Source: Byssochlamys sp. IMV 00236 | Lineage: Eukaryota; Ascomycota; Eurotiomycetes; Eurotiales; Thermoascaceae | NCBI GenBank assembly: GCA_001931875.2 | Contig: MSJH02000199.1 | Location: 1-11,964, forward strand | Direction of reading: 5' to 3' | Length of the DNA: 11,964 nt | In this document: in pieces, positions 1 to 7,581 of the stretch | How positions within the stretch are numbered: position 1 is the stretch's first letter | How the letters are laid out: the number at the start of each line of letters is the position of its first letter | Notes under the pieces: generated by a model | The model's database searches: none | Seen by the model: only the letters and a program-made list of their open reading frames with translations | What the model was told of the DNA's origin: nothing | Position numbers and translations under genes: made by a program

Positions 1-34
1 TAAAAAAAAAAAAAAAAAAAAAAAAAAAATAGGT

Positions 35-43
35 TATAAAAAG
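35..43 (+). promoter_or_regulatory. TATA box of the 88-390 gene
   Basis: TATAAAAAG lies 45 bp before the ATG at 88, after a run of about 27 A and before a T/C-rich initiator-like stretch (58-82). The identical 9-mer occurs at 870-878 ahead of atf1, which supports a real core promoter element. Confidence 0.6.
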
Positions 44-87
44 TCTATCTTTTCACTTGTTTTTTTTCTTTTTTTCTTTTTTAAAAA

Positions 88-390
88 ATGTTTACAAGAG
101 TTCTTAATGCAATTCGTGATAACATTACAAAGCCATTGACACGTCATCAATCTACCAAGCAACAATCACAACAACAGCCTCAGGAGGCATCCATCAGTGA
201 TTACGAAAGAAGACCATCAGTGACTGAAGAGTGTGATAGTTTGTTGACTAGATTCACTTCTCAAAACACCACAGAACCTATACCTATTGTATCCCAAAAG
301 AGAAGAAGAAGCTCTACTGTCTTTGGTATCTCTAATGTCACCTTTGATGATTATGTTCAAAAGGACCTTGTCTCTAGCTCCTGGAGTTAA
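88..390 (+). CDS. Small uncharacterised protein (100 aa)
   Basis: This is an uninterrupted 100-codon frame with a TATA box and T/C-rich leader at its 5' end and an AATAAA at 578 downstream, so it looks like a real single-exon gene. I do not recognise the family. The N-terminal ~20 residues (MFTRVLNAIR...) could form a short basic amphipathic helix. Residues 21-35 are Gln-rich. There are two basophilic kinase-type motifs, RRPSV (S44) and RRRSS (S75/S76), which resemble protein kinase A sites. The C-terminal 25 residues run through FGISNVTFDDYV to an SSSWS end and look like a conserved short linear module rather than low-complexity filler. No signal peptide, membrane segment or catalytic motif is visible. 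A phospho-regulated small adaptor is possible but is only inference. Confidence 0.72.
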   Translation: MFTRVLNAIRDNITKPLTRHQSTKQQSQQQPQEASISDYERRPSVTEECDSLLTRFTSQNTTEPIPIVSQKRRRSSTVFGISNVTFDDYVQKDLVSSSWS

Positions 391-591
391 CTGGATTTAA
401 AAGAAAGAAACAAGAAAGAAAGAAAGAGAAAGAGAGACAAAGGATTAGAGAAAGAGATGTCAAACAAAACAAAAACAAAAAAAGACCTGTATTGATCACC
501 ACCTGACTTGCATCCGTGCATACTAAATTTCTCTGTTATTGTAAATATATGTATACAAATATATGCTGTAAATGACCAATAAAAGCCTATT

Positions 592-613
592 TTTATGCGA
601 TCTTTATGCGATC
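592..613. repeat. 11-bp tandem duplication
   Basis: TTTATGCGATC occurs twice head to tail (592-602 and 603-613), directly after the AATAAA poly(A) signal of the upstream gene. It may be replication slippage or a downstream cleavage element. Confidence 0.85.
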
Positions 614-869
614 GACAATTAAAGAAATGTGTAACAAATGTGCCTTGTTGTTTATACGCCATCTCACTTGGGCTAATCTTTGAACACTCCAAGTAAAAAA
701 TTAATGGCTCAACACGTGAGCTAATGGCCTGATCCAAATATAGTAGTTATGATGTAACTATGAGCGACGTAATCTTTTCAACTCCTACCCAGCCTGTTTG
801 AACTTTTTTTTTTCTTCCCTTTTTCCCAATTTTTCTTTTTTCTTTTTTCTGTATACAAAAGCATCTCTT

Positions 870-878
870 TATAAAAAG
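870..878 (+). promoter_or_regulatory. TATA box of atf1
   Basis: TATAAAAAG lies 142 bp before the atf1 ATG at 1020 and matches the element at 35-43. It predicts a transcription start near 900-930, which would place the upstream ATG at 971 inside the mRNA leader. Confidence 0.55.
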
Positions 879-970
879 TGATAAAAAAAAGAAAAGTGAG
901 ATATAATAAAAAAGACTGATTGAGATTGAGTTTTAAGGAGTTTGATTGAAAGGTATTTTATATAGAAGCT

Positions 971-1075
971 ATGATATCATTAGTATCTAATATACATAAA
1001 AAGTACTTAATTATCATTCATGACTGCGGGACAACAACAACAACAACAACAAGTATCAAACATCATGGACAGTAA
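971..1075 (+). promoter_or_regulatory. Overlapping out-of-frame upstream ORF of atf1
   Basis: ATG at 971 opens a 34-codon frame (stop TAA 1073-1075) in a different phase from atf1. It runs across both the first atf1 ATG (1020) and the in-frame ATG at 1065. If the leader starts after the TATA box at 870, ribosomes meet this ORF first. The layout resembles the inhibitory uORF2 of mammalian ATF4. Function is inferred from layout only; a leader intron or later start site would remove it. Confidence 0.4.
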
Positions 1076-2401
1076 ATCTCAAATTGAAAATCAACCTATA
1101 TTAGCACCAAGTAAGAGAAGGAGAGAGAGAGAGAGAGAGAAACGGAGAAAAGTTATAAATATTAAACACATTATATAAAATAGATAGCCCACCTATGGCT
1201 GTATTACCACTCAACCCTTCTGCCAAATTAGATCAAGAACCTAATCCATTTGAGCAAAGTTTTTCTGGAGCTCAATTATCTGATAAAGAAAAAAAAGAAG
1301 CAAAACTTACTCTACCCCCTGTTGCTTCTATCACAAGTCCTTCTTCTGTCATGCCCATATCGACCTCGGCTGTCAATCCGATCATTGGAGGCGGAATTTT
1401 ACCAAAGGAAGTCACCAGCCAATTTGCGTGGGATTCTTTACGCACAGGTCCACTCTCTCCTTCTATGCTTCAAGGTCCAGCAAATCCAGATGCTTATTAT
1501 GCTATGAAGCCAAAATCAAACTCGACAACGACCCTCGTAAATCATCCATATAGAACATTTACAGAATATCAGCCTGTAAAAATGGAAAATACACAGCCTA
1601 TCTTTGTTCAACCTCAACCTCAACCTCAACCAGCTCGTACTACGACTACGACTGTTACAGCATCAACAGTCAGCCAGAGAAAACGATCGACTTCACAACA
1701 TTCGGAAGATAACTATTCGTTAGACAGTAATGATTCTATTCCAAAGAAGACCACTAGAAGAAAATCCACCAAGGATACTGAACCTGACGAAGAAGATGTA
1801 TCAGGAGCCAAAAAGACAAGATCGAAATCTTCTAGTAAAGCAGTTGAAGATGATGAAAAACGAAAAAACTTTTTAGAAAGAAACAGAATAGGTACTTTCT
1901 TTCTTTCTTTCTTTCTTTCTTTTTAAATAACTAATGACTGTATTAGCCGCTTTAAAGTGTCGACAAAGAAAGAAGCAATGGTTAAATAATCTGCAAGCCA
2001 AGGTCGAATTTTTGACTAGTGACAATGAAAGACTTCAATTACAATCTGAGAGCCTGAAGGAAGAAATTGTCAATCTGAAAACACTGCTGTTGGCACATAA
2101 GGAATGTCCTGTGGCTCAGGCCAATGGTTTCCATGTCAACGCTATACAAAAAACCATACCTTCTTTAATCTCTCAACCTAATATAGCAAGGCCCATGAAT
2201 GGGGTAGTAACTAATAACAATACTGCCTACTTGAGCACTAGAATGACAAATGGTCCTGTACCGACAAGTACAACATCCATGCCATCATCACAATCCATTC
2301 AATATCAACCTACAAGCATGATGACAGCACCGCAGCAACCAAGTCAACCAAGTATGGTCGCAGGTGGTGCTCGTGGTGCATCAGGTGTATTGCGATTCTA
2401 A
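1020..2401 (+). CDS. atf1: Atf1/AtfA-type bZIP transcription factor
   Basis: Exons 1020-1110, 1184-1891 and 1947-2401 join to 417 codons. The family consists of nuclear ATF/CREB-like factors that work downstream of the stress MAP kinase (Sty1/Hog1) and bind CRE-like TGACGTMA sites. Residues 5-11 are poly-Gln from a CAA run. An Aft1-type HRA segment lies near residues 105-129 (QFAWDSLRTGPLSPSMLQG). A PQ repeat is near 173-180, followed by a basic Ser-rich region. The bZIP starts near 256: KRKNFLERNRIAALKCRQRK, then QWLNNLQAKVEF and a leucine zipper. The second intron falls inside the basic region (ATA G/CC), and only its removal gives ERNRIAALKC. Only two Ser-Pro sites (S82, S122) are seen ahead of the bZIP, few for a MAPK target. 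The first ATG has a weak context; M16 at 1065 (ATCATGG) is the better Kozak match and may be used. Confidence 0.93.
1121..1140. repeat. (GA)10 microsatellite in atf1 intron 1
   Basis: Ten GA units lie inside the 73-bp first intron (1111-1183). The intron has a GTAAGA donor and an AAATAG acceptor, and joins CCA A to AT AGC in frame. Confidence 0.9.
1895..1924. repeat. (CTTT)n tract in atf1 intron 2
   Basis: Roughly seven CTTT units fill the first half of the 55-bp intron 1892-1946 (donor GTACTT, branch-like CTAAT at 1931-1935, acceptor TTAG). Length variation here should not change the protein. Confidence 0.85.
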
Positions 2402-2503
2402 AATTTGACAAATTCTACATAATTTATATTGTACATTGTTTCTAAACACACACAACATTTCCCTCCCTCCCTTGCCTATTTCGCTTTTTTTGCTTGTTTC
2501 TAT

Positions 2504-2509
2504 AATAAA
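2504..2509 (+). terminator. Poly(A) signal of atf1
   Basis: AATAAA lies 102 bp past the atf1 stop. The facing PHF5A gene has its own AATAAA on the minus strand at 2600-2595 (TTTATT on +), so the two convergent 3' UTRs share the 234-bp gap. Confidence 0.5.
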
Positions 2510-2635
2510 CATTATATATCATCTCTTTATTGTTTTGCTGCAAAGAGGGGAGTACGAAGAAGAAAAGCACATTGTATATCAAATATATTGACAGTTTATT
2601 TACACACGCACACATACACGTAATATACACATATA

Positions 2636-3032
2636 TTATCTCTTTTTGAATCCAAACTTTTTCCGTTCATAAAACAAGTCTGTTTTTGAAGAACCAAGGT
2701 TGATAATCTTGGGACATCCGTCACGATCTTTTTCTAATCGTGTACAATTAACACAGTAATATGCATCAGACACGCCTGGTCCTCCACAAATGACACAGCG
2801 TCCTTGAAATGAGCCAAAGTTACATTCGTCACATATACGAACTAATGTTGCAGGACGCACATAACTATATAATATGAATAAGAGTTATTTCGTTTGTTTT
2901 TTTTTTTTTTATAAAAAAAAAATGTTACCTGTCACAAATCACACAGTGACCATCACATTTCTCGCATAGTCTTCCAATGGCTATACCAGGTTGCTTTCGA
3001 CAGAATATCAGATCAGGATGATGTCTTGCCAT
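2636..3032 (-). CDS. PHF5A: PHF5A/Rds3-type SF3b subunit
   Basis: Minus-strand exons 3032-2929 and 2864-2636 (intron 2928-2865, 64 bp, GTAACA...ATAG) give exactly 110 residues, the same length as human PHF5A. The protein is a knotted zinc-finger subunit of SF3b in the U2 snRNP. With SF3B1 it forms the pocket that holds the branch-site adenosine in the nucleus. Cysteines lie at 11, 23, 26, 30, 33, 46, 49, 58, 61, 72, 75 and 85, and the ending [12 protein letters not shown] is family-typical. Y36, the residue linked to pladienolide-class splicing inhibitors in human cells, is kept, while human C40 is Ala here. Identity is near certain because most of the chain matches the human sequence as I remember it. 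Naming differs by species: RDS3 in budding yeast, ini1 in fission yeast. Confidence 0.98.
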
Positions 3033-3391
3033 TGAAGCAAATATATATGTATTTTGTGGAAAAGAAAAGAAAAAATAATAAATAAATAAAAAAGAAAACT
3101 GCGTATTCCCTTTTTTAAAGCTCAGACATTGATTTTTGACCTAAAGTGACAGGTGGTTTTATCACTAAGGTCTGTGAGCATGAAGAGTTTAGTACTATTT
3201 GAATGGAGATTAGCCTTTTAAATCTCTTTCTAATGTGATTTGAAATACGTACAGTCATTATTGTTCTCTCTTTGAGCAAGTAAACCAACTTTTTCCTAGT
3301 GTCATCACATGACAGTCACGTAATAATATTGAACACCTTCCCGATAAAATAAAACTTCTAGCTCCCCCTAGCTTCTTAGCTAAATTAGCTA
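3033..3391. promoter_or_regulatory. Divergent promoter between PHF5A and the 3392 gene
   Basis: This 359-bp gap separates two start codons pointing apart. It contains an A/G-rich leader next to PHF5A (3060-3098), a CRE/E-box-like TCACGTAA (3316-3323), an AT-rich TATA-like GATAAAATAAAAC (about 3342-3354) and a CTAGC/TTAGCTAA-rich stretch just before the ATG at 3392. No RNA gene or further ORF is seen. Confidence 0.5.
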
Positions 3392-4219
3392 ATGCAGTGT
3401 GAACAACAGGTTACAGCAGAACCAGTCGTTGCAGATGTAAAGAAAGAAGAGCAACATGATACCCCTATAAAACCAGAAGAACAAACAGTAGTGTCGCTTC
3501 AACAAGAACAATCAATGGTACCCTTACAACAACAACAACAACAACCATTACAAACAACTTTAGTGACTACAGAAGTACCAGTATCAGCACCTGATGCTTC
3601 TACAACAACAACAGCAACAACAGCAACAGAGCTGATACCTCCTGAATCAACGATTAGCACAATTACGACATTTGAAGAGATTCAAAAGCAACTCAAAAGC
3701 ACACTAGATCACATTGAACAAAGAAACATGGTAAGCGGCTTTCAGACACTAAGCAAAGCGACTGCTGCTGTCGTCGAGCACTGTGAACAGCTAGGTAGCC
3801 TTCTTCCCCCTCTCTTATTGAACACTTACAACAAGCTGTAGAGACAAAAAAAAACTCAATTTATATCCATAGGCCTTACATCCGACGATCATCCTTACAA
3901 TGCTATTGACCGAGAGCAATTCTGGGCTGGGCTCAACAATTGTTGGTTATACGCACTTGCACAGAGACAAGAACCAAGTAGTGATACAGAGCGATTGACA
4001 GATCAACATCTTTATAATTTACGGGATATGGTCGTGACTTGGGCAGATAAGCTAGAACGGTATGGATTAGTGGATTATGAGATGGGTTGGTGGGAGGCAG
4101 ACATATTGGCTGCTATCGATGGTATCTTGGCCATGAATTATGCTGCTGCTCAAGCGGCTGCCCAAACTGTCGTGGCACAAGCTGCGGCGGCATTATTTGG
4201 TGATGAAGTGAATTTATAG
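3392..4219 (+). CDS. Uncharacterised fungal protein, Q-rich N-terminus, W-rich domain
   Basis: Exons 3392-3794 and 3873-4219 (intron 3795-3872, 78 bp, GTAGCC...CATAG) join to 249 codons. The unspliced frame stops at 3839-3841, and splicing restores a frame that continues smoothly, so the intron is well supported. Residues 1-90 are low complexity: acidic/Gln-rich with QQQQQQ near 46-51 and a Thr-rich run at 71-79. From about 92 the protein becomes ordered and helical. Two aromatic patches, EQFWAGLNNCWLYAL (149-163) and YGLVDYEMGWWEADI (198-212), suggest a compact alpha domain. The C-terminus (225-243) is an Ala-rich helix. I do not recognise a named family. The ordered part feels like a conserved fungal protein of unknown function, which is memory-based inference. 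An AATAAA lies at 4274-4279. Confidence 0.8.
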
Positions 4220-4307
4220 AAATAGAGAGAGAGAACTGTTTAAACGTATTCATACACTATATTTAAAATATATAATAAAATTTGTACAAAATTGTGATTT
4301 ATGTCTA

Positions 4308-5821
4308 TTATTCATCTTCTTCATCAATATCAGGCATAGGGAAATTCAATATGGCTGCTACGCCTGTCAACTGATTCAATTCTGTATGGAATACGTTAAT
4401 TATATATATATATATATTATAAATCTTATTAACACCTACGTTCTCCTGACGCATGCATGCTTGAAAACACATAGACATTGCCATTCTGTGCACGAACTTG
4501 CTCCACTAGTGCCACATACTTCTTTCGTGTATCAATATCTGCAGATCGAAAGAGTTCATCTGTCACTAACAGTGTACCCACTGCGCCTCTTTCATTGGCC
4601 TTGGACACATGATCAAACCCGTAAAATGCTCTATCAGGGTCCATATTCATCATTTCATAAAACTTGTCGAGCGCCTGCACCTCACGAGCTGCTTTCGTAT
4701 CTGCCAGTTTCATCTGAAGGGTTGGATCTTGCATTATTTCAGTTAGTGCATGCTTGTGTCCGTTGGAACAATGGATCAGGATGAATTTGGGTTTACTTTC
4801 TAGTACGGTCTTGTTACCGGTTTTCTATAAACGGTAGGTCAGTATTATCTTTTCTGTGCTTATACAAGAGCTTACCACTGCCTGATCAAAGATATAATTG
4901 TACACTTGGTCCTTTTTAAAAGAGGATAAGTTTCTCATATATAAAACCTTGAATGTATCAATACCTTGACAAATCCTGGACTGGCAATGATGATCGCTTT
5001 GACAATGTCAAAGTGAACATGTCGAAGAATGGCTTGGTATATTTGCTCATAAAACTTTTCTAAACCCTTTTTATATGAAATATAAGCACTCATCATCCCT
5101 TGTCATTTATCCATTTACCTTTTCATGGTTTGCCACCGAACCCTTTCGTTTTCTGGGAATAGGCGTTTCTATACGTTGACGAACCACTGTCATATGTTGA
5201 GTCAAGAAACACAGATTGGCTAATCCTTCCTGACAGACAACTGCGGCCACATCCGCTTGTTTCGTTACATCGCAGGCATCATCGACTCTTTCTAAAGCGA
5301 TCGTGTCCCATTCGGGTTTGAATAATGTAAAGTTTCTATTGAGCTCAAGATCGATGGTATGATAACTACCCATCTTTTAAAAAAAGGGCGTGGTCTAGCG
5401 ACTGCTTACTTAATATTTACTATTTTTCTTACCTTGACAAATGTATTTTCACTCGACACTCTACCGTTGATACGCAATAAGCCAACAATAGGATCAAAAT
5501 CGACATTTTCGACAGTGATAGTCAGTGTCAGTCGTATACGTTGACTTGTGCTTGAACCCGTCGAACTCTCGGACTGCAGTCGGCTGTGTAAAGCAAGTAA
5601 GAGTATGTTTTGGTATATTATGTCATTTATTACCGAATCGTAGTTGCTTTAATCATATCACCTTTGGATATAAGGTTATACACATGCCACATGTCTTCTA
5701 GTTCTTCAGGAAGTAATGTGACAAATCCTGAAGAATCCTTTTCGACTGCCTTGTTGATCAACTAGAAAAATGGACCGTGTTTATTTTAATAATCATTCAT
5801 GTCACAAAGACTTACTTTCAT
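4308..5821 (-). CDS. DOM34: Dom34/pelota ribosome-rescue factor
   Basis: Eight minus-strand exons (5821-5816, 5761-5634, 5583-5433, 5373-5119, 5066-4965, 4911-4876, 4824-4440, 4381-4308) join to 378 codons, close to human pelota and yeast Dom34 (about 385). Dom34 is an eRF1 paralogue that enters the A site of stalled ribosomes with Hbs1 and starts no-go and non-stop decay. Domain 1 begins [20 protein letters not shown]. Domain 2 contains [18 protein letters not shown] and the hallmark PRKRKG (168-173). Domain 3 contains [17 protein letters not shown] and [18 protein letters not shown], followed by an acidic DEEDE end. No GGQ motif is present, as expected for a non-hydrolysing relative of eRF1. 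Introns are 50-59 bp. The first exon has only two codons (ATG AAA), but MK/LINKA is the family N-terminus, so it is trusted. Confidence 0.95.
4401..4417. repeat. (TA)n tract in the last DOM34 intron
   Basis: A TA-dinucleotide run sits in the 58-bp intron 4439-4382 of the minus-strand gene (donor C/GTAGGT, acceptor ATACAG). Confidence 0.85.
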
Positions 5822-5904
5822 AATTATAAAAAAGAGGAAAAAGAAAAAGTGGACTTTTTTTTTTTTTTTTTTTTTTAGCTCGCATAAATACCTAAAATAA
5901 TAAA
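5822..5904. promoter_or_regulatory. 83-bp shared promoter of DOM34 and VPS36
   Basis: The two ATGs point apart with 83 bp between them, including a 22-T run (5855-5876). Such poly(dA:dT) tracts exclude nucleosomes in fungi. No clear TATA box is seen, only GCATAAATACC near 5882. Both leaders must be short. Confidence 0.6.
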
Positions 5905-7570
5905 ATGAATTACCTTCAACCCACAGTCTTGTCTTCTTCTAAACGACCAGAACTAAAACCAAACGAGTCTTTGTTGATTCAACAAGGACATGTAGGACTT
6001 TATGAAGGGTAAGTTGTTATTATAAAGACGAGAAAGAAAAGAAAGAAATGAACATTTGCAAGCAGAAAAATAAAATTAGAACATTACCAAGACGGTGTAT
6101 GTTATTTAACTTCTCACCGTATAATTTACGTTGATGATGCTAATCCTTTGGAACACTCAATAGAAATAAGCTTAAAGCACGTCAAGGATATTGACGTTTA
6201 TGTAAGTTTAATGTCAGGTTTATATATTAAACTCACATACATATATACATAAATATATACTCTAGGGAGGATTCTTACGTTCGTCTCCCAAGATCACGCT
6301 TCAACTTGAGGAAAAGAAAAAGGATACAACCACTGTCAGTACCAGTGTTTGGGCCTGCCCCATCTGTTTCTTCTCAAACAAGGCATCAGCCATCAAGTGT
6401 GAACTATGTGGTGTCAAACAGTCAACGAGTACGACGACTACTAGTTCGGTGATAGAGGATGACGACAACAGTCCAGATACGTGCCGTGTGTGTACCTTTA
6501 TCAATCATCCAAGTATGACCCAGTGCGAGATGTGTGGTGCAGACTTGAAGAGAGAAGAAGAGATAGTGAATGGTACGGCCGAGATCAAACTTTCTTTTCG
6601 TCGTGGTGGTCATACCAGCTTTTTGTCCAATCTAAAGGCAGCTCTGAATGACAAACGCTGGGACAAGGTAGAAGAATCATCTCTACCTGTGGGTACATCG
6701 CGTGGTGCTGGCATAAGTATGTATTCATCCTATCCCAATAAGAGACATATTAATCTTTTTTTTTTTTTTTTGGTAAAGGTGCTATCCAGGGTCGTATCGA
6801 AAAGTCGACATTAGAAGCAAATGAAACGATGACAGATGCGTTCCAAGACTTGGACCGATTGATGTCAAAGGCTACAGAGATGGTCAAGCTTGCAGAATCG
6901 ATATCAGCTAAAATGAGCAAAGATCCAACTGATCAGCTATCTGAGCTTCGAACTCATTTGCTTAACCTTGGCATCTCTTCACCTGTGACCAAGTAAGTTT
7001 ATAAATCACTCAGGAAATGCCAGGAGAGCATATTGACAGAGAGAGATGATAGGAACTCAGCTGGATCGATTTACCATCAAGAACTAGCTAGAGAACTTGC
7101 TGAATTTCTAGGAAAACTCTTTAAACAGGACGATATGAGATCATTGACAGACATTTACTGTCTTTTTAATCGAGCAAGAGGAGTTGGTAAAGAAAAAAAA
7201 AAAAAAAAAAAAAAGATATGTAAAACGAATACTTATGATATTAGCACTTATATCACCCGAGGATCTCTACAAGGCAGCTCAAGAGTTTGAACGTCTAAAA
7301 TTACCCTTCAGACTACGCAAATTCTCTAGTGGATTGACCATAATAGAGTCGATCACAATGGATGATAATCGATCGGCTCATCGTATCCTTAAGCATGTCA
7401 AAGAAAGAGGTGGACATATCACGGCTTTACAACTAGCAGAATTAGAAAAATTGGCTATACCTGTCGCTTCAGAGCAATTATTCATTACCGAACGTATGGG
7501 ATTACTCTGTCGTGATGATGGACCAGGAGGATTAACGTTTTATGAAAACTTATTTTTGACATCTGCTTGA
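5905..7570 (+). CDS. VPS36: ESCRT-II subunit Vps36 with two NZF fingers
   Basis: Exons 5905-6008, 6066-6201, 6266-6716, 6779-6992, 7053-7186 and 7245-7570 join to 454 codons. Vps36 joins Vps22/Vps25 on endosomes and recruits ubiquitylated cargo for multivesicular-body sorting. The GLUE domain starts at residue 1 (GHVGLYEGKIKLEHY) and ends near 185-210 (IKLSFRRGGHTSFLSNLKAAL split around two fingers). NZF1 is near 108-130 (WACPIC...CELCG) and NZF2 near 151-173 (DTCRVCTF...CEMCG). Fingers inserted in GLUE are the budding-yeast arrangement; animal Vps36 lacks them. The EAP30 winged-helix part covers about 232-454 (YHQELARELAEFL, NRARG, ISPEDL, ERMGLLCRDD). The acceptor at 7052 was chosen because it gives PVTKNSAGSIYHQ, the best family match; other in-phase acceptors exist. 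Both the 5' and 3' ends almost touch neighbouring genes. Confidence 0.93.
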
Positions 7571-7581
7571 ATACCCTCTTT

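Larger units (their letters stand above)
391..1019. other. Intergenic spacer: 3' UTR, tandem 11-mer, atf1 promoter
   Basis: This 629-bp stretch has no convincing gene. It starts with a GAAA/GA-rich 3' UTR (about 398-450) and an AATAAA poly(A) signal at 578-583. An 11-bp tandem duplication follows (592-613), then an E-box CACGTG (713-718), a CRE-like CGACGTAA (765-772), a T/C-rich tract (804-850), the TATA box of atf1 (870-878) and an upstream ORF starting at 971. A 116-codon frame on the minus strand (387-737) has no family resemblance, and its lower half is a translation of the GAAA repeat. Confidence 0.6.

Noticed and set aside
387..737. 116-codon minus-strand frame opposite the first gene's 3' UTR
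   Set aside because: Its second half is a translation of the GAAA/GA repeat (Leu/Phe/Ser runs), it resembles no family, and no promoter or splice signals support it.
760..801. 13-codon ORF (MSDVIFSTPTQPV) upstream of atf1
   Set aside because: It lies before the TATA box at 870, so it is probably not in the mRNA leader.
1250..1507. 85-codon frame inside atf1 exon 2
   Set aside because: It is an out-of-frame shadow of the atf1 coding sequence, which has clear HRA and bZIP signals.
4386..4784. 132-codon plus-strand frame over DOM34
   Set aside because: It is the antisense of DOM34 exon 7, where the minus strand matches pelota residue by residue.
6301..6613. Minus-strand frames over VPS36 exon 3
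   Set aside because: They are antisense shadows of the NZF/GLUE coding sequence.
6993..7013. 21-bp intron in VPS36 (acceptor at 7013)
   Set aside because: In phase and with good GT/CAG ends, but far shorter than all other introns here (48-78 bp), and the added residues do not fit the family; 7052 does.
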